A stretch of DNA of 64,000 bases from Streptomyces sp. CB01580 (GTDB taxonomy: Bacteria; Actinomycetota; Actinomycetes; Streptomycetales; Streptomycetaceae): assembly GCF_001905795.1 (NCBI RefSeq), contig NZ_LIXJ01000017.1, positions 88,717 to 152,716 on the forward strand. The letters run 5' to 3'. Of the stretch, positions 46,396-54,834 are shown piece by piece. Position 1 is the first letter of the stretch. Every line of letters starts with the position of its first letter. A model generated the notes under the pieces. It was not told the origin of the DNA and did not search any database. It saw nothing but the letters and a program-made list of their open reading frames with translations. Both the position numbers and the translations under genes were made by a program.

Positions 46396-46984
46396 GGCTC
46401 GGCGAAGGCCGGGGCGTGCGGGGGCGGCGGAGAAGGGGTGATGCGGGTGCCACCTGGGCGGCGCTCGCAGCCTCGGCGCGGTGAGTGGGACCGAGCCGAT
46501 GACGAGTGACGCTCCCGGGCGCGAACCGGCCTTCACGCGGGACCGTGGTCGAGGGGTCCGACCGGCGTCCGACTGGACCGCGCCCACGAAAAGATCACGG
46601 CCGACATCGACGCGGCAGGGATGCAGCGCCTGATCGCGTACGTCCTCGGGGACGCCACAGCACAGCGCATGGGGCAACGGCCAGCGGGCCTGCCGGACTT
46701 CGCCGGGTATGCCTGGGGCTGCGGATCATGAACGCCCACCTGACGGCCTTGGGGCTGACCGCCACCCGCAGCACCGCCCTTCCGGTGCGCGAGATCCTGC
46801 TCAACGCAGGCGTGTCGACCGGCTCGTGACCGTGCATGGAGGGTTGCTGGCGGCCCGGGGGCCCGTGGCCGTGTCCGGAGGGCCTGTGACCGGCCTGGAG
46901 GGCTTGTGGCCGTGTCCGGAGGGCGGGGGAGGGGCGCCAACCTTCACAGACGTTGGTCCACCCCTCCCAGTAGGCCCCGGTGTC
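46396..46984. other. Region after parAB with remnants and degenerate repeats
   Basis: No intact gene. Between 46570 and 46830 two adjacent frames show coding-like stretches, ITADIDAAGMQRLIAYVLGD and IMNAHLTALGLTATRSTALP, which would join across a frameshift near 46730; the parent family is not recognised. From 46827 to 46925 a degenerate repeat of about 40 bp occurs (GTGGCCGTGTCCGGAGGGC twice, with a variant between). Confidence 0.45.
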
Positions 46985-47357
46985 CTATCCCTGACCCAGG
47001 GTGCAAGGCAGCAGTCGGCCCTGTGCCCGTCCTCGTTGCTTCTCGCCCGGCCTCTTCGTCGGGCCGGGCGGGTAGTCCGCGGAGGAGTGGGGGCGTTCAT
47101 GCGCCGGGAGTGGTCGCCAGGGGACGTGGTGGTGTGCTGGACGCCGGTGGGCAGCGTCGGTGGCCGCGTCGCGGGCACCGTTCGCGCGCAGCCGCTCGCG
47201 GTGGACCCCGTTGGGCGGTGGCGTGCCGGGGCGGTCGCGGCACTGTTCGCCCTGCATGGCGTAGCACTTTGGGCAGGCGCCCTTGCGCCGGAGGTCCGGC
47301 GGTCGCGTGGGCAACTGCTGCACGGTCGTCGGGGTGCCGTGGCGGCCACGGGCCATC
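46985..47357 (-). CDS. Small zinc-finger protein, phage/plasmid type
   Basis: A 123-residue Arg-rich protein with GACPKCYAMQGEQCRDRPGT, a CPxC...GxxC zinc-ribbon arrangement common in small actinophage and plasmid DNA-binding proteins, followed by HRERL. ATG 47357 overlaps the stop of the preceding small gene. The rest of the sequence is low-complexity and function is unknown. Confidence 0.5.
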
Positions 47358-47547
47358 ACACCGCTCCGGACCGCTGCGGGATGTTCTCGGCGAGGTACTC
47401 CGGCAGCTGGCCGGTCTGCTCGTACGTGAGGGTGCTGTGGGCGGTCACGCGAGTCCAACGGGCGGCCCGTCGGTGCGTCACGGGGCCAAGCGGGCGACAC
47501 GGCGGCCGTCGCAGGTGAGAAGCCATTGGCGCCGTTGGGCCCAACAT
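47356..47547 (-). CDS. Small hypothetical protein coupled to the zinc-finger gene
   Basis: Up to 63 residues ending TYEQTGQLPEYLAENIPQRS then GAV. The C-terminal half looks genuinely coding; the N-terminal half is Arg/Pro-rich, so an internal GTG start (VTAHSTLTYEQ) is possible. The stop overlaps the next ATG. No function recognised. Confidence 0.45.
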   Translation of the reverse strand: MLGPTAPMASHLRRPPCRPLGPVTHRRAARWTRVTAHSTLTYEQTGQLPEYLAENIPQRSGAV

Positions 47548-47549
47548 CC

Positions 47550-48302
47550 CTAACCGGCGGAGTTCCGTGCCGGGGGCACGGGCAGCCCGTTCCGGGCGGC
47601 GATCAGTTCGTCCAGGAGCGCGAGAACCTGGTCGCGGACGGCGGTGGCGGGCAGCGGGTGGGATGCCTCGGCGCCGTCGGGCACGCCGGCGGCGAGCACG
47701 GGCCGCAGACCGCGGAGCCGGGAGACGAGCTCGGGGCCGTCCAGGGTCTTTGCCCAGGACAGCAGTTTGTCGTCGGTGGCGGCGCGGGTGAGGTCGGGCC
47801 AGGTGCCGTTGAAAGTCGCCAGGTCGAAGACCGCTGACCTCACCCGCGCCACGTTGTCGCGAATCCAGGCTGCCTCGGCCCGGTCGCGGGCGCGGGCGGC
47901 GCGCTGTCTGTCGGGGTAGCGGTCGCCGCGATAGGTGGCGGCGTCGCGTTCCAGGCGGACGAAGCGGGACTCGGCGCTCGTACGGGAGGCCAGGCCGAGG
48001 GCGTCGGCGATCTGCTGCCAGGACGCCGACCGTGTCCGGGCGGCCCGGGTGAGGTCGCGCTCCAGGGTGTCCAGCGCCGCCCGCGCCTCGTCGAGCTGGG
48101 TGAGCGCGGCGAGGACATCGTCGGCCGGCACCTCCTCCCGCTCGGCGTCGTCGGGAAGGCCGTAGCCCTCGGCGGCCGCGCGCACGGCGTGCATCGCGCG
48201 GGCCGGGTCGAGCCAGCCGCGGCCGCCGGAGTACTTCGCCAGGAGCAGCGCCTCGGCGTCCTGCAGCTGCTGCTCACGGTTCTCGGGGTCGATCTTCGCC
48301 AT
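47550..48302 (-). CDS. HTH protein resembling HSP18-type transcriptional regulators
   Basis: A 250-residue helical protein. The middle has a helix-turn-helix-like segment SWQQIADALGLASRTSAESRF followed by RLERDAATYRGDRYPDRQRA, a pattern seen in Streptomyces proteins annotated as HSP18 transcriptional regulators. The flanks are predicted long helices, possibly coiled coil. It is divergent from the frameshifted secreted-protein gene. Assignment is by pattern only. Confidence 0.6.
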   Translation of the reverse strand: MAKIDPENREQQLQDAEALLLAKYSGGRGWLDPARAMHAVRAAAEGYGLPDDAEREEVPADDVLAALTQLDEARAALDTLERDLTRAARTRSASWQQIADALGLASRTSAESRFVRLERDAATYRGDRYPDRQRAARARDRAEAAWIRDNVARVRSAVFDLATFNGTWPDLTRAATDDKLLSWAKTLDGPELVSRLRGLRPVLAAGVPDGAEASHPLPATAVRDQVLALLDELIAARNGLPVPPARNSAG

Positions 48303-48503
48303 GGTGCGCAGCCTGCCACCGGGCAGACCGTGTCCGCGAATCGCGGACAGCCGGGCTGCGGGCCCGGAGGAATGCGGCCGAACCTTGCGGTACGGGTGTC
48401 AGCCCAGCCACGCGATCCAGTGCCCCGGACCTGGAAATTCAAGGCTCTCCGAAGGTTTCTCCAACATCGGACGGCCACGATGTGTGCACAGAGTCCGCTG
48501 AGC

Positions 48504-48922
48504 ATGACTACGAAGGAGAAGACCTTGCGTCTGTCCAAGCGACTCGGAGCGGCCGCGGCTGCGACTGCGGCCGTCTTCGCGATGATGCCGTCGGCGTCAG
48601 CAGCCGCTCATGCGGACACCATGTCCGCCCCCAGGCTCCCGCAGCCGTGAACTGCAACTGGGACCCCAACAGGGGGACCACCGGCGTGAGCATCGTGACC
48701 ACCAAATCGATCAAACTGAGGTATGGGCCGGCTGCGGGCTGCGGTTTCATCGGGTTGAGCGACATGAGCGTGCCCACGCAACTGTGGGCTGTGTGTAAGT
48801 ACCGCAACCCCGATTCGGGCAACACCTGGTACTACGTCGACCCGGACGAAAGCACTTGGCGGAAGGGCTGGATCTACTCCGGCAACGTCAAGGTCGGTTC
48901 GGGGACGATCCCCAACTGCTGA
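48504..48922 (+). pseudogene. Secreted SH3-domain-like protein with a one-base frameshift
   Basis: From ATG 48504 the frame gives a clean signal peptide (KRLGAAAAATAAVFAMMPSA, then SA) and stops at 48650. The mature domain (AVNCNWDPNRGTTGVSI to PNC at 48922, with three or four Cys and WYYV/GWIYSGNVK SH3-type strands) continues in another frame. Adding one C to the C5 run near 48627-48631 joins the two frames perfectly. It may be a true frameshift or a homopolymer sequencing error. Confidence 0.7.
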
Positions 48923-48951
48923 ACGCGATCCGGATTTCGTGCCCCAATCCA

Positions 48952-49335
48952 TCATGGAGCGTGCAGGGCGAACAGGTTTGCCGTCAGGGTGAGCTTCCCG
49001 GTGTACGCACATGAAGGCAGGGCCCTTTCGATGCTGACCGTCCTCGGCAGATCCCATCTGGCCGGTCCCGCCCTGGCCTTCGGCCTCATGGTCACGACCC
49101 GGCGCTGCATCGCTTCCGCCCACGCCTGACACCGCACCACGAGAAGCGGCGCCCGAAGCCTTGAGAGGCGGCTTCGGGCGCCGCTTGGGGTGTCGTTGTA
49201 GAAGTTGGCGACCACGCCCTTGGCGAACTCCAGCTGGTCGTCCTCCAAGTGCGCGAGGTGTTCGACGATCGCGGCGCGGTCGCGTGCGGCGTAGGCCCGC
49301 AGCAGATCGTGGGCCCGCCACGCGGCCTCGTTCAC
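48952..49335 (-). CDS. Hypothetical protein read through a strong hairpin
   Basis: From GTG 49335 the frame begins VNEAAWRAHDLLRAYAARDR and LAHLEDDQLEFAKGVVANFY, clearly coding-like for about 55 residues, then crosses a perfect 16-bp hairpin and becomes unconvincing. The gene may be truncated with the tail supplied by unrelated DNA. Function unknown. Confidence 0.4.
   Translation of the reverse strand: MNEAAWRAHDLLRAYAARDRAAIVEHLAHLEDDQLEFAKGVVANFYNDTPSGARSRLSRLRAPLLVVRCQAWAEAMQRRVVTMRPKARAGPARWDLPRTVSIERALPSCAYTGKLTLTANLFALHAP
49145..49185. terminator. Perfect 16-bp hairpin
   Basis: AGCGGCGCCCGAAGCC (49145-49160) pairs perfectly with 49170-49185 around a nine-base loop. No U-tract. It lies inside the 3' part of the hypothetical open frame ending at 48952. 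Confidence 0.6.
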
Positions 49336-49372
49336 GCGGGGGTCGGTGAGGTCCTGGAAGCGTGGGTCTCGG

Positions 49373-49830
49373 TCATCGCGTCTCCGTGGTCGTTCGGGCG
49401 GCGGTGTCCGCCGGGGCACGGGGGCGGGGCACGGCTGTGGGCAGCCCGAGCTCGAGCCGCTTGTTCATGTCCAGGCGGAAGGTCCCGTACGGGTTGACGT
49501 TCGACCAGAACAGCGCGGTCAGGCCGCGCCGGTCCTCGGCGGTGAGCTTCTTCGCCCACTTCGGCTCGGCCAGGACCTGCTGGAGCAGCAGCGTATTGAT
49601 GTGTACGAGGCTGGACCGGAGTAGGTGCAGCGCGAGCATGGACGCCTCGGCGACGTCGGCGTACTTCTCCAGCAGCGCGAGCGCGTCCGTCACCGGCCGG
49701 TAGGCGGTGTTGTTGCACTTGAAGCCGAGCGTGCTCAGCAGCGGCGGCAGCATCTGCCGGTCGTACGAGCTGTACGAGGAGCGAGCGCAGCGTGGTGCGG
49801 ACCTTGGACTTGATGGCTTTGTTCACCGAG
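49373..49830 (-). pseudogene. Tn3-family transposase remnant
   Basis: From right to left: KSKVRTTLRS in one frame, then a frameshift to QMLPPLLSTLGFKCNNTAYRP in the next, then a direct jump to HINTLLLQQVLAEPKWAKKL and FWSNVNPYGTFRLDMNKRLE, the C-terminal end of Tn3 transposases. The large catalytic centre between NNTAYRP and the C-terminus is missing. It is therefore a frameshifted, internally deleted fragment. No terminal repeats were found nearby. Confidence 0.8.
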
Positions 49831-49856
49831 AACCCATGGCTTCGGGTAGCACGGGC

Positions 49857-49877
49857 CCCTGCCGAGTTGGCAGGGGT
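49857..49877. terminator. Small hairpin CCCCTGCC/GGCAGGGG
   Basis: An 8-bp perfect stem with a five-base GAGTT loop between the transposase remnant and the alpha/beta hydrolase gene. No U-tract follows on either strand. Confidence 0.4.
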
Positions 49878-49979
49878 CCGCGGCATACTAAACAGCAGAG
49901 GAGCGCCAAGACCTGCCCTCGACGAGCAGCATCCTGGCCAACATGGCTTACCGTCTGCTGATGGCCTGGCGGCCCGGCC

Positions 49980-50720
49980 TCAATTCAGGTGCCGGGTGAA
50001 GAACTGGGCCGCGGCGTCCCCCGCGAACTGCGGGACGCCGGTGTGCCCGCCCATATTGGCGTGCAGGGACTTCTCCTTGGAGCCGAAGGCGTCGAACAGG
50101 TCCAGGGCCGCCTGCCGGTCGTTCCCGTCGTCGTCCCACTGCAGCAGGACGTGCAGCGGAATGGTGACCTGGCGGGCCTCCTCGAACATGGCGCGAGGCA
50201 CGAAACTCCCGGCGAAGAAACCGGCGGCCACGATGCGCGGCTCGACCACCGCAAGGCGAACGCCGATGGAGATCACTCCCCCCGAGTACCCGACCGGGCC
50301 GCCGATCTCGGGCAGCGACAGGAGGGCGTCAAGGGCGGTCTGCCATTCCGGGACCGCCTTGTCGACGAGCGGGAGGATGAGGGCGTCGATGATCTCGTCG
50401 CTGACCGGCTCGCCGGCCTCCATAGCCCGGCGCAGGTCGGCGCGGGCCTGCTCGGCGGCGGCCCAACGGGGCCGGTCACCGCTCCCGGGAAGCTCGATGG
50501 TGGCCGCGGCGAAGCCATCCGCCGCGGCGTGCCGGGCCCGCGCCACCAGTCTGGGGTACATCTTGTGCAGTCCGAGCGGAGGGTGACCGAGCAGGATCAG
50601 CGGCGCCGGTGCGGATGTGGATGCGGGTGTCCACAGGATGCCGGGGATCTCGCCGAGGGTGAATTCGCGTTCGAGGACGTCGTCGTCGAGGCGCTGTTCG
50701 GAAGTGAAGTGAAGGGCCAT
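49980..50720 (-). CDS. Alpha/beta hydrolase (dienelactone-hydrolase-like)
   Basis: A 246-residue alpha/beta hydrolase. The nucleophile elbow seems to be GYSGGV, with a preceding LLGHPPLG oxyanion region; the acid and His would be QWDDDG and NMGGHTGV. The substrate is unknown. ATG 50720 is 33 bases after a GTG-rich leader. It is not in an operon with its neighbours. Confidence 0.82.
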   Translation of the reverse strand: MALHFTSEQRLDDDVLEREFTLGEIPGILWTPASTSAPAPLILLGHPPLGLHKMYPRLVARARHAAADGFAAATIELPGSGDRPRWAAAEQARADLRRAMEAGEPVSDEIIDALILPLVDKAVPEWQTALDALLSLPEIGGPVGYSGGVISIGVRLAVVEPRIVAAGFFAGSFVPRAMFEEARQVTIPLHVLLQWDDDGNDRQAALDLFDAFGSKEKSLHANMGGHTGVPQFAGDAAAQFFTRHLN

Positions 50721-51191
50721 GATCGTGCCTTTCGGGAGTGCGCTTGAACGGCGCTCCCGGACGACCTATCGCCCGAACGTGACCCCGGAGGAGAGCACCC
50801 ATGTCGATACGTTCACAGGTACCACCTCCTCGTTCTCTTGCACGGCCTCCGCGAAGGTAGCAGCGGCCGCCGTGGTCCGCCAATCGGTTTTTGCGTGGGC
50901 TCTGTGGCCGGATGACAAGCAGTCGGAACACTACGCAGAGCTACTTGGGGCCTCATCGCGGCGGGGCGCGCTGGGGGCGCTGTCGTTTCTCATGAACATC
51001 GAACACGACGCGCCGCCGACGCCTCCGCCTCCCAATCTCATGTACTGGTGCTATCGGTTCTCGTGAACAAAGCCAGATGAACGCCTTCTCGTTTGCTTGG
51101 CCTCCGCGACCAGGTCGCGCAGCGTCTTCTCAACTTCGACATCAGTACGAACCCGAGCCGGGCCGGGCCGGACTTGTTGGATTCCGAGCTG
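50721..51191. other. Intergenic region with a possible 19-codon ORF
   Basis: No full gene was recognised. A plus-strand mini-ORF at 50801-50860 (MSIRSQVPPPRSLARPPRR) is preceded by an excellent GGAGGAG. Downstream, a frame through 50872-51066 (SVFAWALWPDDKQSEHYAEL then LGA) is coding-like but has no clear start. The remainder is plausible promoter sequence. Confidence 0.45.
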
Positions 51192-51822
51192 ATGCGGATC
51201 GGGGTCTTCGCCCAGCGCAGTGGTCTGACTTCCAGTGCGTTGCGGTTCTACGCCGACTCCGGGCTGCTGCCCCCTGCCGGAGTCGACCCGGCCACGGGCC
51301 GCCGCTACTACAGCGCCGCCAGGTGGCACGGGCGGCGATGCTGCGTCGGCTCCGTGGGATCGCGATGCCCCTTGCTGTTGTCGAGGCGGGATTCGGCGCC
51401 GAGCCCGACGAGGCATCCGGACTGCTCGACGAGCATGTGTCGAAGATCGTCGAGGAGGCGCCGGCAGCACAGCAGAAGGCCGCTGCCATCAAGTCCGTGC
51501 TCGGCAATGTGTCGGCTCTTCCGCCGATCACGGCCCTGAAGGGGCCGTGCCGGCGGATGTGGTCGAGCAGGTCCTGACGGCGTCGGCGCATGAGCGGGGG
51601 ACGCCGGTGCTCGCCGACGTGCGCTTCGAGGTGAGTCATGAGGCGGTCACCCTGACCGCGACCGACCGCTACTGGCTCTCCACCCGAACTCCCCACCACC
51701 CTGCTCCCGGCCCCACCACGACGGGGCGGGCCCTGCGGATCGGGTTTGGGCCGGCCACGTTCCATCCCGCCGTGAGCAGCGCGATCGGCCCCGACGTGAT
51801 GCTCGATCTGAGAACGAGTCAT
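51192..51822 (+). pseudogene. MerR-family regulator with beta-clamp-like domain, frameshifted
   Basis: Starts as a normal MerR protein (MRIGVFAQRSGLTSSALRFY, DPATGRRYYSA), shifts frame (VARAAMLRRLRGIAMPLAVV, AGLLDEH-type continuation), and shifts again near 51540 into DVVEQVLTASAHERGTPVLA and EVSHEAVTLTATDRYWLSTR, which resembles the DnaN sliding-clamp fold found in a Streptomyces group of MerR proteins. It ends without completing that domain where the MFS gene starts. At least two frameshifts and a truncation. Confidence 0.7.
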
Positions 51823-51828
51823 GGCTTC

Positions 51829-53175
51829 CTACGGCGAGGCTTTCGCGCCGGGCTGCCGTCGCGGCAGTTCGGCATGCCGTACCGCGGTGGAGGACAGGGC
51901 GAGGGCCACACCCAGGCAGGCGAAGGCGCCGCAGCCGACGAACACCGGGCCGGGGCCCCAGGTACCGATGGCGGCGCCGACCACCGGATAGCTGAGAGGC
52001 GCGAGCCCGACCATGGTGAGCATGAAGACGGAGGTGACCCGGCCGAGGTAGACCGGGTCCGCAGCGGTCTGCATGAGGGTGCTGCCCAGACTTCCGAAGA
52101 CACCCGCGTTCAACCCGCTCAGCGCGGCCAGCACCACCGCGACCCAAAGGGTGGGCACGAGCGCGATGCCGGCCGATGCCACGCAGCCGACGAACAGCGT
52201 TCCGGCGAGCATGAGACCCGCACGAGGCAGCCAGCCGACGATGGCGAACAGCGCGGCGCTGGCGGCCGCGCCCGCACCGAATCCGCTGACGATCCAGCCG
52301 TAGCCGGAAGGACCCCAGCCACGCTCGGCGTTGAGGAGGAGCAGGCCGACGTTGAGAGTGCCGGTGAGGCCGAGTTCGTAGATGGCGCCGGCCGCGACGA
52401 GCGGGCCGATGAGGCGGTGGCGGCGAATGTAGCGCAGGCCGTCGAGCAGGTCCTCGCGTGCGGTGGTGGGTTCCGGCCGGGCCGCAACGCGTGCGGCGGT
52501 GGGTTCGGACGCATTCGTATCGCGCGCGGTGGTCGGTTCCGGCTGTTCCGGGTCGGGTGCGTCGTGAAGCGGCCGTATACGTATCGTCAACAGGAGCGGC
52601 AGGGACAGGGCGAAGAGCAGCCCGGCGACGGTGAACGCGGCCGCCGCACCTCCGAGCCCCATGGCCAGGCCGCCGATCGGCGGGCCCGCGATCTGGCTGA
52701 GGCGCATCGACAGCGAGCGCATGCCGGTGACACGGGCCAGTTGGTCGGGGTCGGTGATCCGCGGCGGAAGGGCCCCGATCGCGGGTACGAACAGCGCGTC
52801 GACGGCGCCGAAGACGAGCGCCACCGCGACCAGGACCCACAGGGCCGGCGCGGTCAGCGCGATGCCGGCGGCCACCGCCAGGGTGAGGAGACAGCGCAGC
52901 GCGTCGCTGCCGAGAATGACCCGGCGGGGGTCGAACCGGTCGGCCACCACGCCCCCGACGAGCATGAGCAGAGCCCGTGGCAGCGCCCCGGCGGTCATGA
53001 CGAGGCCGACTTCGGCGGGCCCGGCGGTCTTCTGGGCGGACCAGCCGAGGGCGACGAAGTACACGCCGTCGCCGATGAGGGAGAAGGTGTACGCGGTGAG
53101 CCAGCGCAGCACGTTCCAGTCGCGGTAGGCCGGTGTGCTGACGTGTTCGGGCAAGGCTGTCCCAGCGGCGGTCAT
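51829..53175 (-). CDS. MFS transporter
   Basis: A 448-residue MFS protein with twelve predicted helices and the motif ADRFDPRRVIL in loop 2-3; MTAGALPRALLMLVGGVVAD precedes it. An unusual Arg/Glu/Pro/Thr-rich cytoplasmic loop (about residues 200-240) separates the halves. It resembles enterobactin-exporter-type MFS proteins often paired with ArsR regulators. ATG 53175 follows GGAG. An ArsR gene lies 32 bp upstream on the same strand. Confidence 0.9.
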   Translation of the reverse strand: MTAAGTALPEHVSTPAYRDWNVLRWLTAYTFSLIGDGVYFVALGWSAQKTAGPAEVGLVMTAGALPRALLMLVGGVVADRFDPRRVILGSDALRCLLTLAVAAGIALTAPALWVLVAVALVFGAVDALFVPAIGALPPRITDPDQLARVTGMRSLSMRLSQIAGPPIGGLAMGLGGAAAAFTVAGLLFALSLPLLLTIRIRPLHDAPDPEQPEPTTARDTNASEPTAARVAARPEPTTAREDLLDGLRYIRRHRLIGPLVAAGAIYELGLTGTLNVGLLLLNAERGWGPSGYGWIVSGFGAGAAASAALFAIVGWLPRAGLMLAGTLFVGCVASAGIALVPTLWVAVVLAALSGLNAGVFGSLGSTLMQTAADPVYLGRVTSVFMLTMVGLAPLSYPVVGAAIGTWGPGPVFVGCGAFACLGVALALSSTAVRHAELPRRQPGAKASP

Positions 53176-53207
53176 GGCGGGCTCCAGTGGTCGGGGACGC
53201 GGATGTG

Positions 53208-53801
53208 TCAGGGCCGGAATGGGAAGCCGTAGAGGTGTACGGACACGTGCTCGCGGCCCTGGTCGTCGCCGTCCGCCCCGGCGGCCTGGCCGCGCTCGCG
53301 CCAGCGTCGTGCCAGAGCACTGAACTCCTCGCCCATCTCGGCGAGTTCGTCCGGAGTCAGCCTGAGCAGCCACTCGGAGTTGAAGGCCGCGTCGGTCCAC
53401 TCCTTGCCCCAGGCGGACTTCTGGTCCAGATACGCGCGGTACTGGGCGACCCGGGTGTCGACGATGCCGCGAGTCACCGCACCGACGGCGGCGGCTCCCT
53501 CGGGCGTGTCCAGGAAGTCCGAGTCGCGGTAGCCCCAGCCTTCCTCGGACGTCACCCGCCACCACCGCTCACGACCGTCGGACCCCTCGCCTGCGGCCTC
53601 GGTCACGAAGCCGTGTTCGGCCAGCTTGCGCAGGTGATAGCTGACCAGTGACGGAGTCTGGTCGACGTGCTCGGCGAGCTGGGAGGCGGTCGCGGTGCCC
53701 GCGGCGTACAGCACCCGGTAGAGCTGCATCCGCAGAGGGTTCATGAACGCCCTCAACCGCGACAGTTCGGTGATCTGCTCAGGCCTCTGCTTCGGTGACA
53801 T
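53208..53801 (-). CDS. ArsR-family regulator
   Basis: A 197-residue protein with an N-terminal winged HTH (NPLRMQLYRVLYAAGTATAS, VDQTPSLVSYHLRKLAEHGF) and a longer C-terminal helical part, typical of the HTH_20 ArsR group. No metal-binding Cys cluster is present, so it probably senses an organic ligand or is controlled otherwise. ATG 53801. It is upstream of and likely co-transcribed with the MFS gene. Confidence 0.88.
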   Translation of the reverse strand: MSPKQRPEQITELSRLRAFMNPLRMQLYRVLYAAGTATASQLAEHVDQTPSLVSYHLRKLAEHGFVTEAAGEGSDGRERWWRVTSEEGWGYRDSDFLDTPEGAAAVGAVTRGIVDTRVAQYRAYLDQKSAWGKEWTDAAFNSEWLLRLTPDELAEMGEEFSALARRWRERGQAAGADGDDQGREHVSVHLYGFPFRP

Positions 53802-53935
53802 GCCCTCACCATAGATATGAAGCAAGAACTTCGCAATAATTCCTTCAGAGTTGCTCGTCCGAGGGCACAGCAGGACCGGAGGTTCTGGTGAGGCTCGGTC
53901 GCCGGGGGCGGGCGGAGCCCGGGAAGGAGATGTGG

Positions 53936-54736
53936 TCAGCCGCGCCAGACCGTGCCGGAGGCGGCCTCTTCGTCCAGCGACCTCAACAGCGCGTCGTCGA
54001 TGGCGTCGAGCGAGTCGACGATGTGGCGCGTGCCGACCTCCCGCATCAGCTGCCGCTGGAAGCTGTGCTCGAAGGAGCTGGGGTGACCGATGAACGGCAT
54101 GTCCAGCGATTTCGCGGTCTCGGCGACCCGGGCCACGTCGTCGACGACGAGCACCTGATCGTGCCTGAGGCCGAAGAACTCGGTGGCGATCTCGTGGATG
54201 CCCGGGCGGAAGGCGTTGGTGCAGATGTAACCGGGGCCGTCGAACAGGTCGGCGAACTCGCCGAGGAACCTGTCGAAGTGCTCCTTCTCCAGTCCGCCGT
54301 AGCACACCGTCTTCATCCCCAAAGCCCTTGCCCTGTGCACCATTTCGATGGCACCCGGCAGGATCTGGACAGGGTGTGCGACCAGGAACGCGGCACGCTC
54401 CTCGAAGTATGCGGCCAGGACATCGTCGGGACTGGAGCCGGGGCCCAGGACGGAACCGGGGACAGCACCAGGGCCGGAACCGGAACCGGCACCAGGGCTG
54501 GAACCGGAACCGGAACCGGAACCGGCATCAGGACCGAGATCGAGACCGAGAACCACCGCGATCTCGCGTGCTGCGATGTGCCGGGGCTGGGAGAAGATGC
54601 GGCGCTCGACATCGGCGGTGTAGGTGGCGCCCCTACGGGTGAGAAAGCCGTGGATCACCGGGCTGAAGGTGTCGTTGAGCAGAACACCGTCGATGTTCAG
54701 GGCAGCCAGGCGGATCTGCCGGATTCTCGTGACCAT
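53936..54736 (-). CDS. HAD-superfamily protein with degenerate active site and Gly/Ser insert
   Basis: A 266-residue HAD fold. Motif I reads AALNIDGVLL, so the nucleophilic Asp is Asn14 while Asp16 is kept; motif IV is intact (VLVVDDVARVAE). The cap region carries a low-complexity insert of about 35 residues rich in Gly, Ser, Ala and Pro, encoded by 54430-54550 with GGAACC-type 6-bp repeats. A classic phosphatase is unlikely; related proteins occur near gamma-butyrolactone systems. ATG 54736 follows AGGAG. The ScbR-like gene is 98 bp upstream on the same strand. Confidence 0.82.
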   Translation of the reverse strand: MVTRIRQIRLAALNIDGVLLNDTFSPVIHGFLTRRGATYTADVERRIFSQPRHIAAREIAVVLGLDLGPDAGSGSGSGSSPGAGSGSGPGAVPGSVLGPGSSPDDVLAAYFEERAAFLVAHPVQILPGAIEMVHRARALGMKTVCYGGLEKEHFDRFLGEFADLFDGPGYICTNAFRPGIHEIATEFFGLRHDQVLVVDDVARVAETAKSLDMPFIGHPSSFEHSFQRQLMREVGTRHIVDSLDAIDDALLRSLDEEAASGTVWRG

Positions 54737-54834
54737 GACGGCTCCTGTGGGGACGGTGGATGGTGGACGGAGGGGGAGTGCCGTGCCGGGGCGGCGGTGG
54801 GCGCGCGGACAGCCCGCGCGCCCAGCGGCCCCAT

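Noticed and set aside
54313..54642. Plus- and minus-strand frames with Gly/Pro/Val repeats
   Set aside because: They are alternate readings of the low-complexity insert of the HAD-like gene.
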